From the NCBI GenBank assembly GCA_014799505.1, contig JAAVHV010000013.1, forward strand, positions 22,189-59,976: a stretch of 37,788 bases of DNA, given 5' to 3'. A program made the translations under genes and the position numbers. The stretch comes from Clostridiales bacterium (GTDB lineage: Bacteria > Bacillota > Clostridia > Oscillospirales > Oscillospiraceae). Positions 6,093 to 14,686 of the stretch are shown piece by piece. The stretch's first letter is position 1; every line of letters starts with the position of its first letter. The notes under the pieces are model-generated. The model was not told the origin of the DNA. It ran no database searches and saw nothing but the letters and a program-made list of their open reading frames with translations.

Positions 6093-8153
6093 TCACGCCC
6101 GCTTGAACTGCTTCTCCAACTGCTTTTTCGTCATCTCAATGGCCACGGGCCGTCCGTGGGGACAGTACTTCACCGCCCCGGACATGACCATCCGGGCAAC
6201 CTCCTCCAGCTCCTCGGCCCCGCTGCGCCAGCCGCCCTTGATGGCCGCCTTGCAGGCCATGGTGTGGAGCAGCTCGTCCCGGGCCCCGGCGGGGTCGGCG
6301 GTTCCCGTCACCCGCAGGCGGCGGGCCAGCTCTGCCAGAGCGGGTTCGATGTCCCCCGCGTCCAGGTAGTCGGGGGCGGAGCGCACCGCCAGAGCGCCCC
6401 CGCCGAACTCCTCCACCTCGAACCCGAACCGGGCCAGCAGCTCACTTTGCTCCAGCAGGATCTCCAGCTCCTCCGGGGCGGGGGAGAAGGTCACCGGGGT
6501 GAGCAGCTCCTGCACCATGGGCTGATAGTCCGCCGCCTTCAGCCGGTCGAAGTTGGCCCGCTCGTGGGCGGCGTGCTTATCGATGAGCAGCACCTTGTCC
6601 CCCTGCTCCACCATCACATAGGTGCGGAACAGCTCGCCCCGGATGACCCAGGGCTCCTCCTCGGGGATGGGTTCGGGCTCGGGCTTTGGTGCGGGAGCCG
6701 GTTCGGGGACAGGCTCCTGCGCTGGGGGCTGTGCCGGGGCGGCGGGGCGCTCCGCCGTCCGCTCGAGAATGGGGGCGGACGGCTCTGGCCCGGTATGTAC
6801 CGGCTCGTGGCCCTGCTTTGGGGCGAGGGTTTCTGTCCCCTGCTGGGTATGTACGAACTCCTGGGTCTTTTTTGCGGGGGCCGGTTCCCTATCCGGCAGG
6901 GGCTCCACCCACTGGAAGGGGGATTTTTTCCGTTCAGGCGCGGGGGCCGGGGCGGGTTTTTGCTCCGCCGCCTTGGGGGCGGACGGAACGGTCTGGGTGG
7001 GCTTGGCGTTTGCCTCAAAGCCGGGGACAGGCCTGAACCGGGACGCGGGCATGAACTGCGTCCCAACCAACCCTTTCGCTCCATCGTTCAGGGGCAGGCT
7101 GGCCTGGTTGGGGGTCACCGTGTCCTGGGCCTTTACCCCGGGCAGCACCGCCTGGGGCCGGGTGTGATCCCTGTCCAGGGCGGACAGCACCGCGTAGTAT
7201 ACCGTGGAAAACACCTGCTGCTCCCTCTGGAACTTCACCTCGGTCTTGGTGGGGTGGACGTTCACGTCCACCTCGCCGGGGCGCACCGTGAGATGGATGA
7301 CGCAGCCGGGGAATTTCCCCACCATCTTCTGGTTTTTGTACGCCTCCTCCACCGCCGCCATCATGATCCGGCTTTTGACATACCGCCCATTGACGAAAAA
7401 GTGCTGATAGCTCCGGCTCCCCCGGCAGCAAGTGGGCAGGGAGGCGAAGCCCTCCGCGCTCATCCCCTCGCCGGAACCCTTGACGGGCAGGAATCCCAGG
7501 GCGATGTCCCGGCCCATGACGGCGTAGACGGCGCTCTTGAGCTGGCCGTCCCCAGGGGTGAGCAGCTCCTGCTTGCCGTCCCGGATGAACTTTACGCTCA
7601 GCTCCGGGTGGGACAGCGCCACCCGCTGAACCACGGCAAATACCGCCGCCCCCTCGGCGGCGTCCTTTTTCATGAACTTCAGCCGGGCGGGGGTGTTGTA
7701 GAACAGCTCCCGCACCGACAGGGTTGTGCCCCGGGGACAGCCCGCCTCTTCCTGACTGGTGACCACCCCCGCCTCCACGGTGAGGGAAACGCCCAGGTCG
7801 GCGTCCTCGATCCGGGTGAGCAGCTCCACCCGGGACACGGCGGAAATGGCCGCCAGCGCTTCCCCCCGGAAGCCCAGGGTGCCGATGGCCTCCAGGTCGT
7901 ACTCGGTGGCGATTTTAGAGGTTGCGTGGCGCAAAAACGCCGTGGCCGCCTGGTCAGCGGGGATGCCGCAGCCGTCGTCCGTCACCCGGATCAGGGACAT
8001 CCCACCGTGGGCGATCTCCACCGTGACGGCGTTTGCCCCGGCGTCAATGGCGTTTTCCATCAGTTCTTTCACCACGCTGGCGGGGCGCTCCACCACCTCG
8101 CCGGCGGCGATCAAATCCGCCACATGGGGGGCTAATTGTTTTATAATTGCCAT
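6093..8153 (-). CDS. mutL: DNA mismatch repair protein MutL
   Basis: A 686-residue MutL. The N-terminal GHKL ATPase shows IAAGEVVERPASVVKELMEN, DDGCGI, and GFRGEALAAIS. A long Pro/Ala/Glu-rich linker (about 345-480) follows. The C-terminal domain has the endonuclease motif DKHAAHE (near 525; DQHA is more usual) and the late zinc-site motifs ACKAAIKGG and CPHGRP (near 662-667), so it is a nicking MutL of the Bacillus type rather than the E. coli type. The start is one base after the dtd stop codon, and its ribosome-binding site AGAGGT lies inside the dtd end. It is the last gene of mnmE-dtd-mutL. mutS is not in the window. Confidence 0.97.
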   Translation of the reverse strand: MAIIKQLAPHVADLIAAGEVVERPASVVKELMENAIDAGANAVTVEIAHGGMSLIRVTDDGCGIPADQAATAFLRHATSKIATEYDLEAIGTLGFRGEALAAISAVSRVELLTRIEDADLGVSLTVEAGVVTSQEEAGCPRGTTLSVRELFYNTPARLKFMKKDAAEGAAVFAVVQRVALSHPELSVKFIRDGKQELLTPGDGQLKSAVYAVMGRDIALGFLPVKGSGEGMSAEGFASLPTCCRGSRSYQHFFVNGRYVKSRIMMAAVEEAYKNQKMVGKFPGCVIHLTVRPGEVDVNVHPTKTEVKFQREQQVFSTVYYAVLSALDRDHTRPQAVLPGVKAQDTVTPNQASLPLNDGAKGLVGTQFMPASRFRPVPGFEANAKPTQTVPSAPKAAEQKPAPAPAPERKKSPFQWVEPLPDREPAPAKKTQEFVHTQQGTETLAPKQGHEPVHTGPEPSAPILERTAERPAAPAQPPAQEPVPEPAPAPKPEPEPIPEEEPWVIRGELFRTYVMVEQGDKVLLIDKHAAHERANFDRLKAADYQPMVQELLTPVTFSPAPEELEILLEQSELLARFGFEVEEFGGGALAVRSAPDYLDAGDIEPALAELARRLRVTGTADPAGARDELLHTMACKAAIKGGWRSGAEELEEVARMVMSGAVKYCPHGRPVAIEMTKKQLEKQFKRA

Positions 8154-8154
8154 A

Positions 8155-8589
8155 TTATACCTCTAGTAATATCGTCACCGGCCCGTCATTCTGGGAAAAC
8201 ACCTGCATATCCGCGCCGAATTCGCCGTGCTCCACCCGGAAACCCTTCTCCCGGCACTGGGCCATGAACCGCTCGTAGAGGGGGATAGCCAGGTCGGGCT
8301 TGGCGGCGTGGGAGAACCCCGGGCGGCGGGAGGAGGTGTCGGCGTACAGCGTGAACTGGCTCACCACCAGCAGCGCGCCCCCCACGGCGGCAAGATTCAA
8401 ATTCATTTTCTCGTTTTCGTCCTCGAAGATCCGCAGGCCGCAGATTTTGTCCGCCATCTTGTCGGCGGCGGCCTCATTATCCTCCGGGCCAACGCCCAGC
8501 AGCACCAGGAACCCCCGGTCAATGGCCCCGTTGATTTTTCCGTCTATCTCTACCCGGGCATTTTTCACCCGCGTCACCACAGCCCGCAT
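8155..8589 (-). CDS. dtd: D-aminoacyl-tRNA deacylase
   Basis: A 144-residue Dtd, which hydrolyses D-amino acids (and glycine from tRNA-Ala) mis-attached to tRNA. The family motifs SQFTLYAD and, near the end, NDGPVTI form the active site. The start MRAVVTRVKNARVEIDG is chosen because it gives the normal family length and has AAGGAGG upstream; an in-frame extension to 8658 would add 23 non-family residues. It lies between mnmE (72-base gap) and mutL (one-base gap), making a translation/repair fidelity operon. Confidence 0.95.
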   Translation of the reverse strand: MRAVVTRVKNARVEIDGKINGAIDRGFLVLLGVGPEDNEAAADKMADKICGLRIFEDENEKMNLNLAAVGGALLVVSQFTLYADTSSRRPGFSHAAKPDLAIPLYERFMAQCREKGFRVEHGEFGADMQVFSQNDGPVTILLEV

Positions 8590-8661
8590 GGCGCAGTCCT
8601 CCTTTATCGTCTGTTTCCGCTTTTCTTCCATTATACACCCGCAAAGGCCCCCTGTCACGGG

Positions 8662-10053
8662 TTATTTGCCCACGCAAAACCGCTCAAAGATCCGGGCGGT
8701 CACGTCCTCGCGCACCGTGCGGCCCGTCAGCTCGCCCAGGGCGGACATGGCCTCCTCCACGTCGGCCACCACCGCGTCGGGGGACATTCCCGCTTGCAGG
8801 GCCTCCGCCCCCCGCTCCACCGCCGAGCGGGCCCGGTTTGCCGCCTCCGCCTGCCGGGCGTTGGTGAGCAGGGCCCCAGCCTGGGGCTCCGTGTCCTGGG
8901 GGAACAGCGCCGCCACCGCGTGCTCTAATTCGTCCATCCCCGCTCCTGTTTTGGCGGACACCGACACGCAGGCGGCAGGCAGGAAATTGCCGTAACTGCC
9001 CGCAGTGCCGATGACCCCGGACAAATCCCGCTTGGACTCCACCCAAATCCACGGCTTGCCTGCCCCTGTGACCAGCTCCAACAGTTCCGCCGTCTCTGCC
9101 CCGGCCTCGTCCGTAGGCTTTTCGGCCCCGTCCGTCACCACGAGAATCAGCTCCGCCCGCTCCAGCGCCGCCCGGGAGCGCTCCACGCCCAGCCGTTCCA
9201 CCTCATCGTCCGCGTCCCGCAGGCCCGCCGTGTCGATGAGCCGCAGGAGAACACCGCCGAAGTTCACCCGTTCCTCCACCGTGTCCCGTGTGGTGCCGGG
9301 GATGTCGGTGACGATGGCCCGCTCGTAGCCCAGGAGCGCGTTGAACAGGGTGGACTTCCCCGCGTTGGGCCGCCCCACAATAGCGCAGGGCACCCCTTCG
9401 TTGAGCAGACGCCCCCGCCGGTAGGTGGCGGCCAGCCTGTCCAGCGCCCCCGCCGCGTTTCCCAGCGCCTGGGAAAGCTCCTCAATTTCAAAGGGCTCGA
9501 TGTCCTCGTCCGGGTAGTCCAGCACGGCGTGGAAATGGGCGCAAAGGTTGGTCAAACTGTCGTAGATGCCGTCCACCACGTCCGCCAGCGCCCCGCCAAG
9601 CTGTCCCGCCGCCTGGCGCACCGCCGCCGGGGTCTCGGCGTGGATCAGGTCGGCCACCGCCTCGGTGCGGGTGAGATCCAGTTTGCCGTTCAAAAACGCC
9701 CGCCGGGTGAACTCCCCCGGCTTTGCCTGCCGTGCCCCGGCCCCGAACAGCGCCTCCAGCCCCAGGGCCAGCGCGGCGGGGGAGCCGTGGCATTGCAGCT
9801 CGGCGGTGTCCTCCCCGGTGTAGCTATGGGGGGCCCGGGAAACGGTACACAGGCAGTGGTCGATGACCGCTCCCTCCCGGTCGTGGAGCGCGCCGTATAT
9901 CAGCGTCCGGTCGGGGCGTGACCCCATGGGCTTGCCCTGGAAGGGGGTGAACACCGCGTCCACAGCTTCGATAGCCCCCGGCCCGGACAGGCGGAGGATA
10001 CCGATGGCGGAGGGGGTCAGGGGGGTGGCGATGGCGGCAATGGTATCGTTCAT
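8662..10053 (-). CDS. mnmE: tRNA modification GTPase MnmE
   Basis: A 463-residue MnmE (TrmE), which with MnmG modifies U34 of certain tRNAs. The N-terminal tetrahydrofolate-binding domain has RLSGP and GEFTRRAFLNGKLDLT. The inserted G domain has GRPNAGKS (near 226-233), TTRD and DTAG; the G4 motif reads SKRD where NKxD is usual. The C-terminus FCVGK contains the conserved catalytic cysteine. GAGGTGA precedes the ATG at 10053. It heads the operon with dtd and mutL; mnmG is not in the window. Confidence 0.97.
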   Translation of the reverse strand: MNDTIAAIATPLTPSAIGILRLSGPGAIEAVDAVFTPFQGKPMGSRPDRTLIYGALHDREGAVIDHCLCTVSRAPHSYTGEDTAELQCHGSPAALALGLEALFGAGARQAKPGEFTRRAFLNGKLDLTRTEAVADLIHAETPAAVRQAAGQLGGALADVVDGIYDSLTNLCAHFHAVLDYPDEDIEPFEIEELSQALGNAAGALDRLAATYRRGRLLNEGVPCAIVGRPNAGKSTLFNALLGYERAIVTDIPGTTRDTVEERVNFGGVLLRLIDTAGLRDADDEVERLGVERSRAALERAELILVVTDGAEKPTDEAGAETAELLELVTGAGKPWIWVESKRDLSGVIGTAGSYGNFLPAACVSVSAKTGAGMDELEHAVAALFPQDTEPQAGALLTNARQAEAANRARSAVERGAEALQAGMSPDAVVADVEEAMSALGELTGRTVREDVTARIFERFCVGK

Positions 10054-10082
10054 GGCGGTTCACCTCAAAAGTAATTGGAACT

Positions 10083-10111
10083 ATCTTAGCACAGCCGGCA
10101 GGGGTTTTCAA
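10083..10111 (-). promoter_or_regulatory. Promoter of mnmE-dtd-mutL
   Basis: TTGAAA (10106-10111) and TAAGAT (10083-10088) on the minus strand are 17 bases apart; TGTGC before the -10 gives an extended -10 element. Confidence 0.6.
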
Positions 10112-10118
10112 TGTGAGG

Positions 10119-10148
10119 TTGCGCCCCTGGGCCGATCTGTGGTATACT
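10119..10148 (+). promoter_or_regulatory. Promoter of the SecB-like gene
   Basis: TTGCGC (10119-10124) and TATACT (10143-10148) are spaced by 18 bases. The gene's GGAGGGA ribosome-binding site is at 10167-10173. Confidence 0.6.
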
Positions 10149-10179
10149 ACTGCAAAACAATTATTTGGAGGGATTCCCA

Positions 10180-10590
10180 ATGGCGGAACTCAATATGCTT
10201 TCCTACAAGCTTCAGGACCTGCAATTCTTCAACAAGCTGGACACCCCGGGACAGGTGCAGCTGGAGAACAACTTCTCCTTTTCCGTGAACTACAACCAGG
10301 ACAACACCCGCTGCATGGCCAAGCTGTACCAGTGCGTGAAGGACAAGACCGACAGCCCTGACCACCGCTTTTTTGTCTCCGTGGAGCTGGTGGGTATCTT
10401 TGAGGTCGCCGGCCCCATCACCGACGAGGACAAGCGGGACTTCCATGTGATGTGCTACCAGCAGCTGTTCCCCTACGGGGAGATGCTGGTCAAGCAGGTG
10501 TGCGCCGCGGGCGGTATGCCCAACTTTGTGCTGCTGCGCCGGAAAATGACCCGGGATAATGTGGTGTTGAACCGCCCCAACGATGAGTAA
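10180..10590 (+). CDS. SecB-like chaperone-fold protein
   Basis: A 136-residue protein that resembles the SecB family in layout: an N-terminal strand-rich half beginning LQDLQFFNKL, and a C-terminal half with LFPYGEMLVKQVCAAGGMPNFVL, comparable to the LFPYxRExI...GG(F)PPxxL block of SecB. SecB keeps preproteins unfolded for export, but classical SecB is a proteobacterial trait and Firmicute members are of uncertain role. The start ATG at 10180 is chosen for its GGAGGGA site; the in-frame TTG at 10165 lies in that site. The gene stands alone between its promoter and a terminator. The assignment to the fold is moderately sure; the function is an inference. Confidence 0.6.
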   Translation: MAELNMLSYKLQDLQFFNKLDTPGQVQLENNFSFSVNYNQDNTRCMAKLYQCVKDKTDSPDHRFFVSVELVGIFEVAGPITDEDKRDFHVMCYQQLFPYGEMLVKQVCAAGGMPNFVLLRRKMTRDNVVLNRPNDE

Positions 10591-10591
10591 A

Positions 10592-10621
10592 AAACGCTCC
10601 CCGCCTGGGCGGGGAGCGTTT
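10592..10621. terminator. Bidirectional terminator, SecB-like / zinc-ribbon genes
   Basis: AAACGCTCCCCGCC and GGCGGGGAGCGTTT form a strong stem between two convergent genes. Confidence 0.85.
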
Positions 10622-10624
10622 GCT

Positions 10625-11020
10625 TTAACTTTTTTCCTCAAACACAGCGCCGCAGGAGCGGCAGTGGACGGTGATGCGCCCTTTGCCCCGGGGCACCCGC
10701 ATCTGCTGGCCGCAGTTGGGGCATTTGAAGTAGCGGTGCTCCTTGTCATGGGCGCGGGAGCGGAAGGCGGACCAGCGCCGGATGGCGGGCCGGACGGTCT
10801 GAAGGAAGCGGGCGTTTTCCGCCCGGCGGCGCTCCAGGTTCCGGGAGAAGGAGCGGTACAGGCTCAGGATGATGAGGATCAGGGCGAGTACCTCGAAAAT
10901 CAGCATTCTGGTGAACAGAAAGACCACGTAGAGGATGACATACAGCGCGATAAGGAGCACATTCAGCTGATCTCCCCCGTAGCGTCCCGCCATCAAACGG
11001 GTCATGTAATGGCGGATCAT
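10625..11020 (-). CDS. Membrane protein with C-terminal zinc ribbon
   Basis: A 131-residue protein of unknown function. Two adjacent hydrophobic segments lie at about 20-55 (LNVLLIALYVILYVVFLF and MLIFEVLALILIILSLY). They are followed by a basic helix and a zinc ribbon: FKCPNCGQQMRVPRGKGRI then HCRSC. The ATG at 11020 is preferred over a GTG six bases upstream because AGGAGG (11030-11035) is too close to the latter. The ribbon would face the cytoplasm. No partner is obvious. Confidence 0.75.
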   Translation of the reverse strand: MIRHYMTRLMAGRYGGDQLNVLLIALYVILYVVFLFTRMLIFEVLALILIILSLYRSFSRNLERRRAENARFLQTVRPAIRRWSAFRSRAHDKEHRYFKCPNCGQQMRVPRGKGRITVHCRSCGAVFEEKS

Positions 11021-11049
11021 CGGCACTCACCTCCTATCGAATATGATAT

Positions 11050-11078
11050 ATGATAGCGCTCCAATATGACCGCGTCAA
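11050..11078 (-). promoter_or_regulatory. Promoter of the zinc-ribbon membrane protein
   Basis: TTGACG (11073-11078) and TATCAT (11050-11055) on the minus strand are spaced by 17 bases, 30 bases upstream of the start codon. Confidence 0.6.
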
Positions 11079-11145
11079 TGGGGTAACCGTAAACAAAATG
11101 TGAATTTCACGGGCCGCGCCCGCAAAAACCGGGGAGAATAATTCC

Positions 11146-11174
11146 TTGCGCGGCAGAAAGAACCATGCTATACT
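11146..11174 (+). promoter_or_regulatory. Promoter of the LRR surface protein, with a TTCGACA box downstream
   Basis: TTGCGC (11146-11151) and TATACT (11169-11174) are spaced by 17 bases. A TTCGACA sequence (11187-11193; TGTCGAA on the other strand, the Spo0A-box core) lies just after the expected transcription start. Confidence 0.6.
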
Positions 11175-11221
11175 GCTGGTGGAGTGTTCGACAAAATCTG
11201 CGGGAAAAGAGTGAATTTAAA

Positions 11222-13138
11222 ATGAGAAAGCATTTAATATCCTTGCTGCTGGCCCTGGCGGTGTGCGCGGGGCTGCTGTGCGTCCCGGCATACGCGTCCA
11301 GCGGGGACTTTACCATTGAGGACGGCTTGTTGATTAAATACAACGGCAGCGGCGGGGATGTGACCATCCCGGACGGCGTGACTTCCATCGGTGATTATGC
11401 GTTCCATGGCTGCGGCAGCCTGACCAGTGTGGCCATCCCCAGCAGCGTGACCATAATCGGTAATTCTGCGTTCAAGGAGTGCACGAGCCTGACCAGCGTG
11501 ACCATCTCCAACGGTGTGACTACAATTTATAATTCCGCGTTCCAGGATTGCGCAAGCCTGACCAGCGTGACCATCCCCGACAGCGTGGAATACATCGGTG
11601 GTTGGGCTTTTCGTGGCACACCGTGGCTTGAAAGTCTCTGGGATGGAGATTTTGCTGTTGTGAACAACATTTTACTTGAATATCGAGGTGACGGCGGGGC
11701 TGTGACTATCCCTGATGGCGTGACTATAATCGGTAATCTTGCGTTCAATGGCGGCGGCAGCCCGACCAGCGTAACCATCCCCGACGGCGTGACTGTAATA
11801 GGTGATATGGCGTTCTATATGTGCAACAGCCTGACCAGTGTGACCATCCCGGACGGTGTGACCGAAATCGGCAATAGCGCGTTCTTCCATTGCAGCAGCC
11901 TGACCAGCGTCACCATTCCCGACAGCGTCACTACAATTGATTCCATGGCATTCGCTGGCACCCCATGGTATAGGAGTTTGCTGGAAGAAGCAGGGGACTT
12001 TGTTGTCGCAAATCACATTCTATTGAGGTATCGAGGCAGCGGTACCGACATTACTATCCCCAGTGACATAACCACAATTGCTGGTTATGCGTTCCAGGAT
12101 TGCACGAGCCTGACCAGCGTGACCATCCCGGACGGCGTGCGGACAATTGGCGCAGCGGCATTCCTTGACTGCGCGAGCCTGACCAGTGTGATCATCCCCA
12201 ACAGCGTGACCGAGATCGGTATTATGGCGTTCCAGGGATGCACCAGCCTGACCAACGTGGCCATTCCCAATAGCGTGACCAGTATCGGGCGCAATATGTT
12301 CGCGGTCTGTACGAGCCTGACCAGCGTGACCATTCCCAACGGCGTGACCGCAATCGGTGAGCGTGCGTTCTCCGGCTGCACCGGCCTGACCAGCGTGACC
12401 ATCCCGGATAGCGTCACCGAAATCGGAGGGAATGCGTTCAATGGCTGTGATAGCCTGACGATTTACGGCTATAACGGCAGCATTGCCGAAAGCTATGCCA
12501 ACGGAGAAGGCATTCCCTTTGTGCCCTTTTTCACCATCGCAAACGGTACGCTGCTTGAATACCGCGGGGACGATAGTGACCTGACCATCCCCGACGGCGT
12601 CATTACAATCGGCAGCAACGCATTTTCCAACTACTATAAATTGACCAGCGTGGTCATCCCGGACAGCGTAACGATCATCGACAGCGGCGCGTTTTCTAAC
12701 TGCGTCAACCTGACCCGTGTGACCATCGGCTCGGGCGTGGCCTCCATGGGCGCCGGCGCATTCGCCAACTGCACCAGCCTGACCGATGTGACCATCCCCA
12801 AAGGCGTCAAGATCAACGAGAACGCGTTTACGAATACGCCCTGGCTCCAGCAGAGGCAGACCCAGCGCACGATCATGACCGTGGTGGGTGTTGTTGCGGC
12901 GATTGCCGTTGTGGCCGTGGCGGCGGTGCTGGTGCTCAAGAAAAAGAAAGCGCAGTCGGCCGTGCCCGCCGCTGTGGCGGCGGCCCCGGCCCCAGCCCCC
13001 GAAGCGCCCCCGGCTCCTGCGCCCGTGGAAAAACCCGCAGCCACGCCGAACTTCTGCCCCAACTGCGGCCAGCGGCTGCAGCCGGGAACAAAATTCTGCC
13101 CCAATTGCGGGAAAACCCTGACGGACGGGAAAAATTAG
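11222..13138 (+). CDS. BspA-type leucine-rich repeat surface protein with cytoplasmic zinc ribbon
   Basis: A 638-residue protein. Residues 1-26 are a signal peptide. About 35-545 consist of roughly seventeen LRR_5 (BspA-type) repeats of about 23 residues with the pattern SLTSVTIPDGVTEIGNSAF, interrupted by two FVVANHILLRYRGSG-like spacers. One transmembrane helix (about 550-572) is followed by KKKK, a Pro/Ala-rich linker and a double zinc-ribbon motif FCPNCGQRLQPG / KFCPNCGKTL (611-630). BspA proteins bind host or bacterial surfaces. The start at 11222 is used because the promoter -10 lies at 11169-11174; the ribosome-binding site is weak. The cytoplasmic ribbon on a type-I surface protein is unusual. 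Confidence 0.88.
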   Translation: MRKHLISLLLALAVCAGLLCVPAYASSGDFTIEDGLLIKYNGSGGDVTIPDGVTSIGDYAFHGCGSLTSVAIPSSVTIIGNSAFKECTSLTSVTISNGVTTIYNSAFQDCASLTSVTIPDSVEYIGGWAFRGTPWLESLWDGDFAVVNNILLEYRGDGGAVTIPDGVTIIGNLAFNGGGSPTSVTIPDGVTVIGDMAFYMCNSLTSVTIPDGVTEIGNSAFFHCSSLTSVTIPDSVTTIDSMAFAGTPWYRSLLEEAGDFVVANHILLRYRGSGTDITIPSDITTIAGYAFQDCTSLTSVTIPDGVRTIGAAAFLDCASLTSVIIPNSVTEIGIMAFQGCTSLTNVAIPNSVTSIGRNMFAVCTSLTSVTIPNGVTAIGERAFSGCTGLTSVTIPDSVTEIGGNAFNGCDSLTIYGYNGSIAESYANGEGIPFVPFFTIANGTLLEYRGDDSDLTIPDGVITIGSNAFSNYYKLTSVVIPDSVTIIDSGAFSNCVNLTRVTIGSGVASMGAGAFANCTSLTDVTIPKGVKINENAFTNTPWLQQRQTQRTIMTVVGVVAAIAVVAVAAVLVLKKKKAQSAVPAAVAAAPAPAPEAPPAPAPVEKPAATPNFCPNCGQRLQPGTKFCPNCGKTLTDGKN

Positions 13139-13155
13139 AAAGAGGGGGGATCATC

Positions 13156-13644
13156 ATGGCCCGCATCGACAAGAAAAACTATTACCTGGACATCGCGGGC
13201 ACCGTGCTGGAGCGCTCCACCTGCCAGCGCCGCCACTACGGGGCCATCATCGTGCAGAACGACGAGATCGTGTCCTCCGGCTACAACGGCGCGCCCAGGG
13301 GCCGGAAAAACTGCGGCGACCTGGGCTACTGCGCCCGGGAGGCCATGAACATCCCCTCCGGGCAGCGCTACGAGCTGTGCCGCTCCGTCCACGCCGAGGC
13401 CAACGCCATCATCTCCGCCTCCCGGCGGGAGGTGCTGGGGGCCACGCTGTACATGGTGTGCAAGGATCCGGAGACGGGAGAGCTGATCCCCGGCTCCACC
13501 TCCTGCTCCATGTGCCGCAGGCTCATCATCAACGCGGGCATCGCCAGGGTGGTCATCCGGGACACGCCCACGGACTACCGGGTGGTAGATGTGGAAGCGG
13601 AGTGGATCGACCGGGACGACTCCATCCCGGAGCACCTGAGATGA
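13156..13644 (+). CDS. dCMP deaminase (ComEB-type cytidine deaminase fold)
   Basis: A 162-residue zinc-dependent deaminase converting dCMP to dUMP for thymidylate synthesis. The catalytic HAE lies in SVHAEANAII (near 79), and the second zinc ligand pair in TSCSMC (near 116-119; PCxxC is more usual). Extra cysteines in the middle (CGDLGYC) match the ComEB / dCMP deaminase subfamily. The ATG at 13156 has GAGGGGGG upstream. Its stop overlaps the apbE start (ATGA), so the two are coupled. Deoxycytidylate deaminase is the best call. Confidence 0.88.
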   Translation: MARIDKKNYYLDIAGTVLERSTCQRRHYGAIIVQNDEIVSSGYNGAPRGRKNCGDLGYCAREAMNIPSGQRYELCRSVHAEANAIISASRREVLGATLYMVCKDPETGELIPGSTSCSMCRRLIINAGIARVVIRDTPTDYRVVDVEAEWIDRDDSIPEHLR

Positions 13645-14660
13645 GACGTTTTTTCGCGCTGTGTCTGGCGTTTGTCCTGCTGGCGGGGTGCGCCCCCGCC
13701 CCAACCCAGGTACAGCCCACGGCGGAAGACATCTTTTTCGCCATGGACACCGTGATGACCCTGCGGCTGTACGAGGGCGGGGACGAGGCGCTTTTGGATC
13801 GGGCCGAGGGCCGGGTGAAGGAGCTGGAAGCCCTGTGGTCCGTCACCGATGAAAACAGCGAGATCTACGCCCTGAACCGTGACGGCGCGGCGGAACTGTC
13901 CCCTGAGACGGCGGAGCTGCTGGACATGGCGCTGGGTATGTGCCGGCGCGCCAACGGGGCGCTGGACATCACCATCTACCCCATTCTGCGCTCCTGGGGC
14001 TTCACCACGGGGGAATACGCCATCCCCGCCGAGGCCGAGCTGGCCGCCCTGCTCCCCCTGGTGGACTATACCCAGGTCCGGCGGGACGGGACGTACGCCT
14101 CCCTCGCCGACGGCATGGAGATCGACCTGGGCAGCGTGGCCAAGGGCTATACCGGGGACGAGCTGTCCTATTGGATGAAAGAGAACGGCGTCACCTCCGC
14201 CCTGCTGGATTTGGGCGGTAACATCCAAGCCGTGGGGGCCAAGCCGGACGGCTCCCCCTGGCGGGTGGGCGTCCGGGATCCGGAGGGGGACGGGAATATC
14301 GGCGTGGTGGAAGTGGCAGATCAGGCCGTGGTCACCTCCGGCGGATACGAGCGGTATTTTGAGGAGGACGGCGTGCGCTACTGGCACATCCTGAATCCCC
14401 AGACCGGCTTTCCCGCCCGCAGCGGGCTGATCTCCGTCACCGTGGTGGGAGACACCGGCGCGGTGTGCGACGCGCTGTCCACCGCCCTGTTCGTCATGGG
14501 GCGGGAGGGGGCGGTCAACTTCTGGCTCCGGCACGGCGCCGAGCTGGGCTTTGAGCTGGTTCTGGTGGAGGAGGACGGCTCCGTGACCATCACCGAAGGG
14601 CTGGAGGGACGGTTCACCCTTAGCCAGAAGGACAGGGCCCTCACTGTGGCCCGAAATTGA
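13641..14660 (+). CDS. apbE: FAD:protein FMN transferase lipoprotein (ApbE family)
   Basis: A 339-residue ApbE. The lipobox LLAGC near residue 18 predicts a membrane-anchored lipoprotein. ApbE attaches FMN to Thr/Ser of target flavoproteins outside the membrane. The core has MDTVMTLRLY, DLGSVAKGYTGDEL, DLGGNIQAVGAKPDG, and HILNPQTGFPA, with a late metal-binding D in CDALSTALFV. Its ATG overlaps the dCMP deaminase stop. No RnfG/NqrC-type substrate is in the window. A promoter overlaps its stop codon and a terminator follows. Confidence 0.93.
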   Translation: MRRFFALCLAFVLLAGCAPAPTQVQPTAEDIFFAMDTVMTLRLYEGGDEALLDRAEGRVKELEALWSVTDENSEIYALNRDGAAELSPETAELLDMALGMCRRANGALDITIYPILRSWGFTTGEYAIPAEAELAALLPLVDYTQVRRDGTYASLADGMEIDLGSVAKGYTGDELSYWMKENGVTSALLDLGGNIQAVGAKPDGSPWRVGVRDPEGDGNIGVVEVADQAVVTSGGYERYFEEDGVRYWHILNPQTGFPARSGLISVTVVGDTGAVCDALSTALFVMGREGAVNFWLRHGAELGFELVLVEEDGSVTITEGLEGRFTLSQKDRALTVARN

Positions 14661-14685
14661 CGCAGTCTTACAGATATGCTATACT
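14657..14685 (+). promoter_or_regulatory. Promoter at the apbE stop codon, reading into a structured repeat
   Basis: TTGACG (14657-14662) and TATACT (14680-14685) are spaced by 17 bases. The expected start near 14692 falls within the 5' arm of the apbE terminator, so this transcript would not form that terminator and would read into the repeat at 14757-14860 and the GNAT remnant. Confidence 0.6.
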
Positions 14686-14686
14686 G

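Noticed and set aside
5856-8135. A 759-codon plus-strand frame opposite mutL
   Set aside because: Antisense shadow of mutL; the minus-strand protein has all MutL motifs.
11340-12800. Short DNA repeats that could suggest a CRISPR array
   Set aside because: Unit length is a multiple of three, spacing follows leucine-rich-repeat codons and the frame stays open; they are coding repeats.
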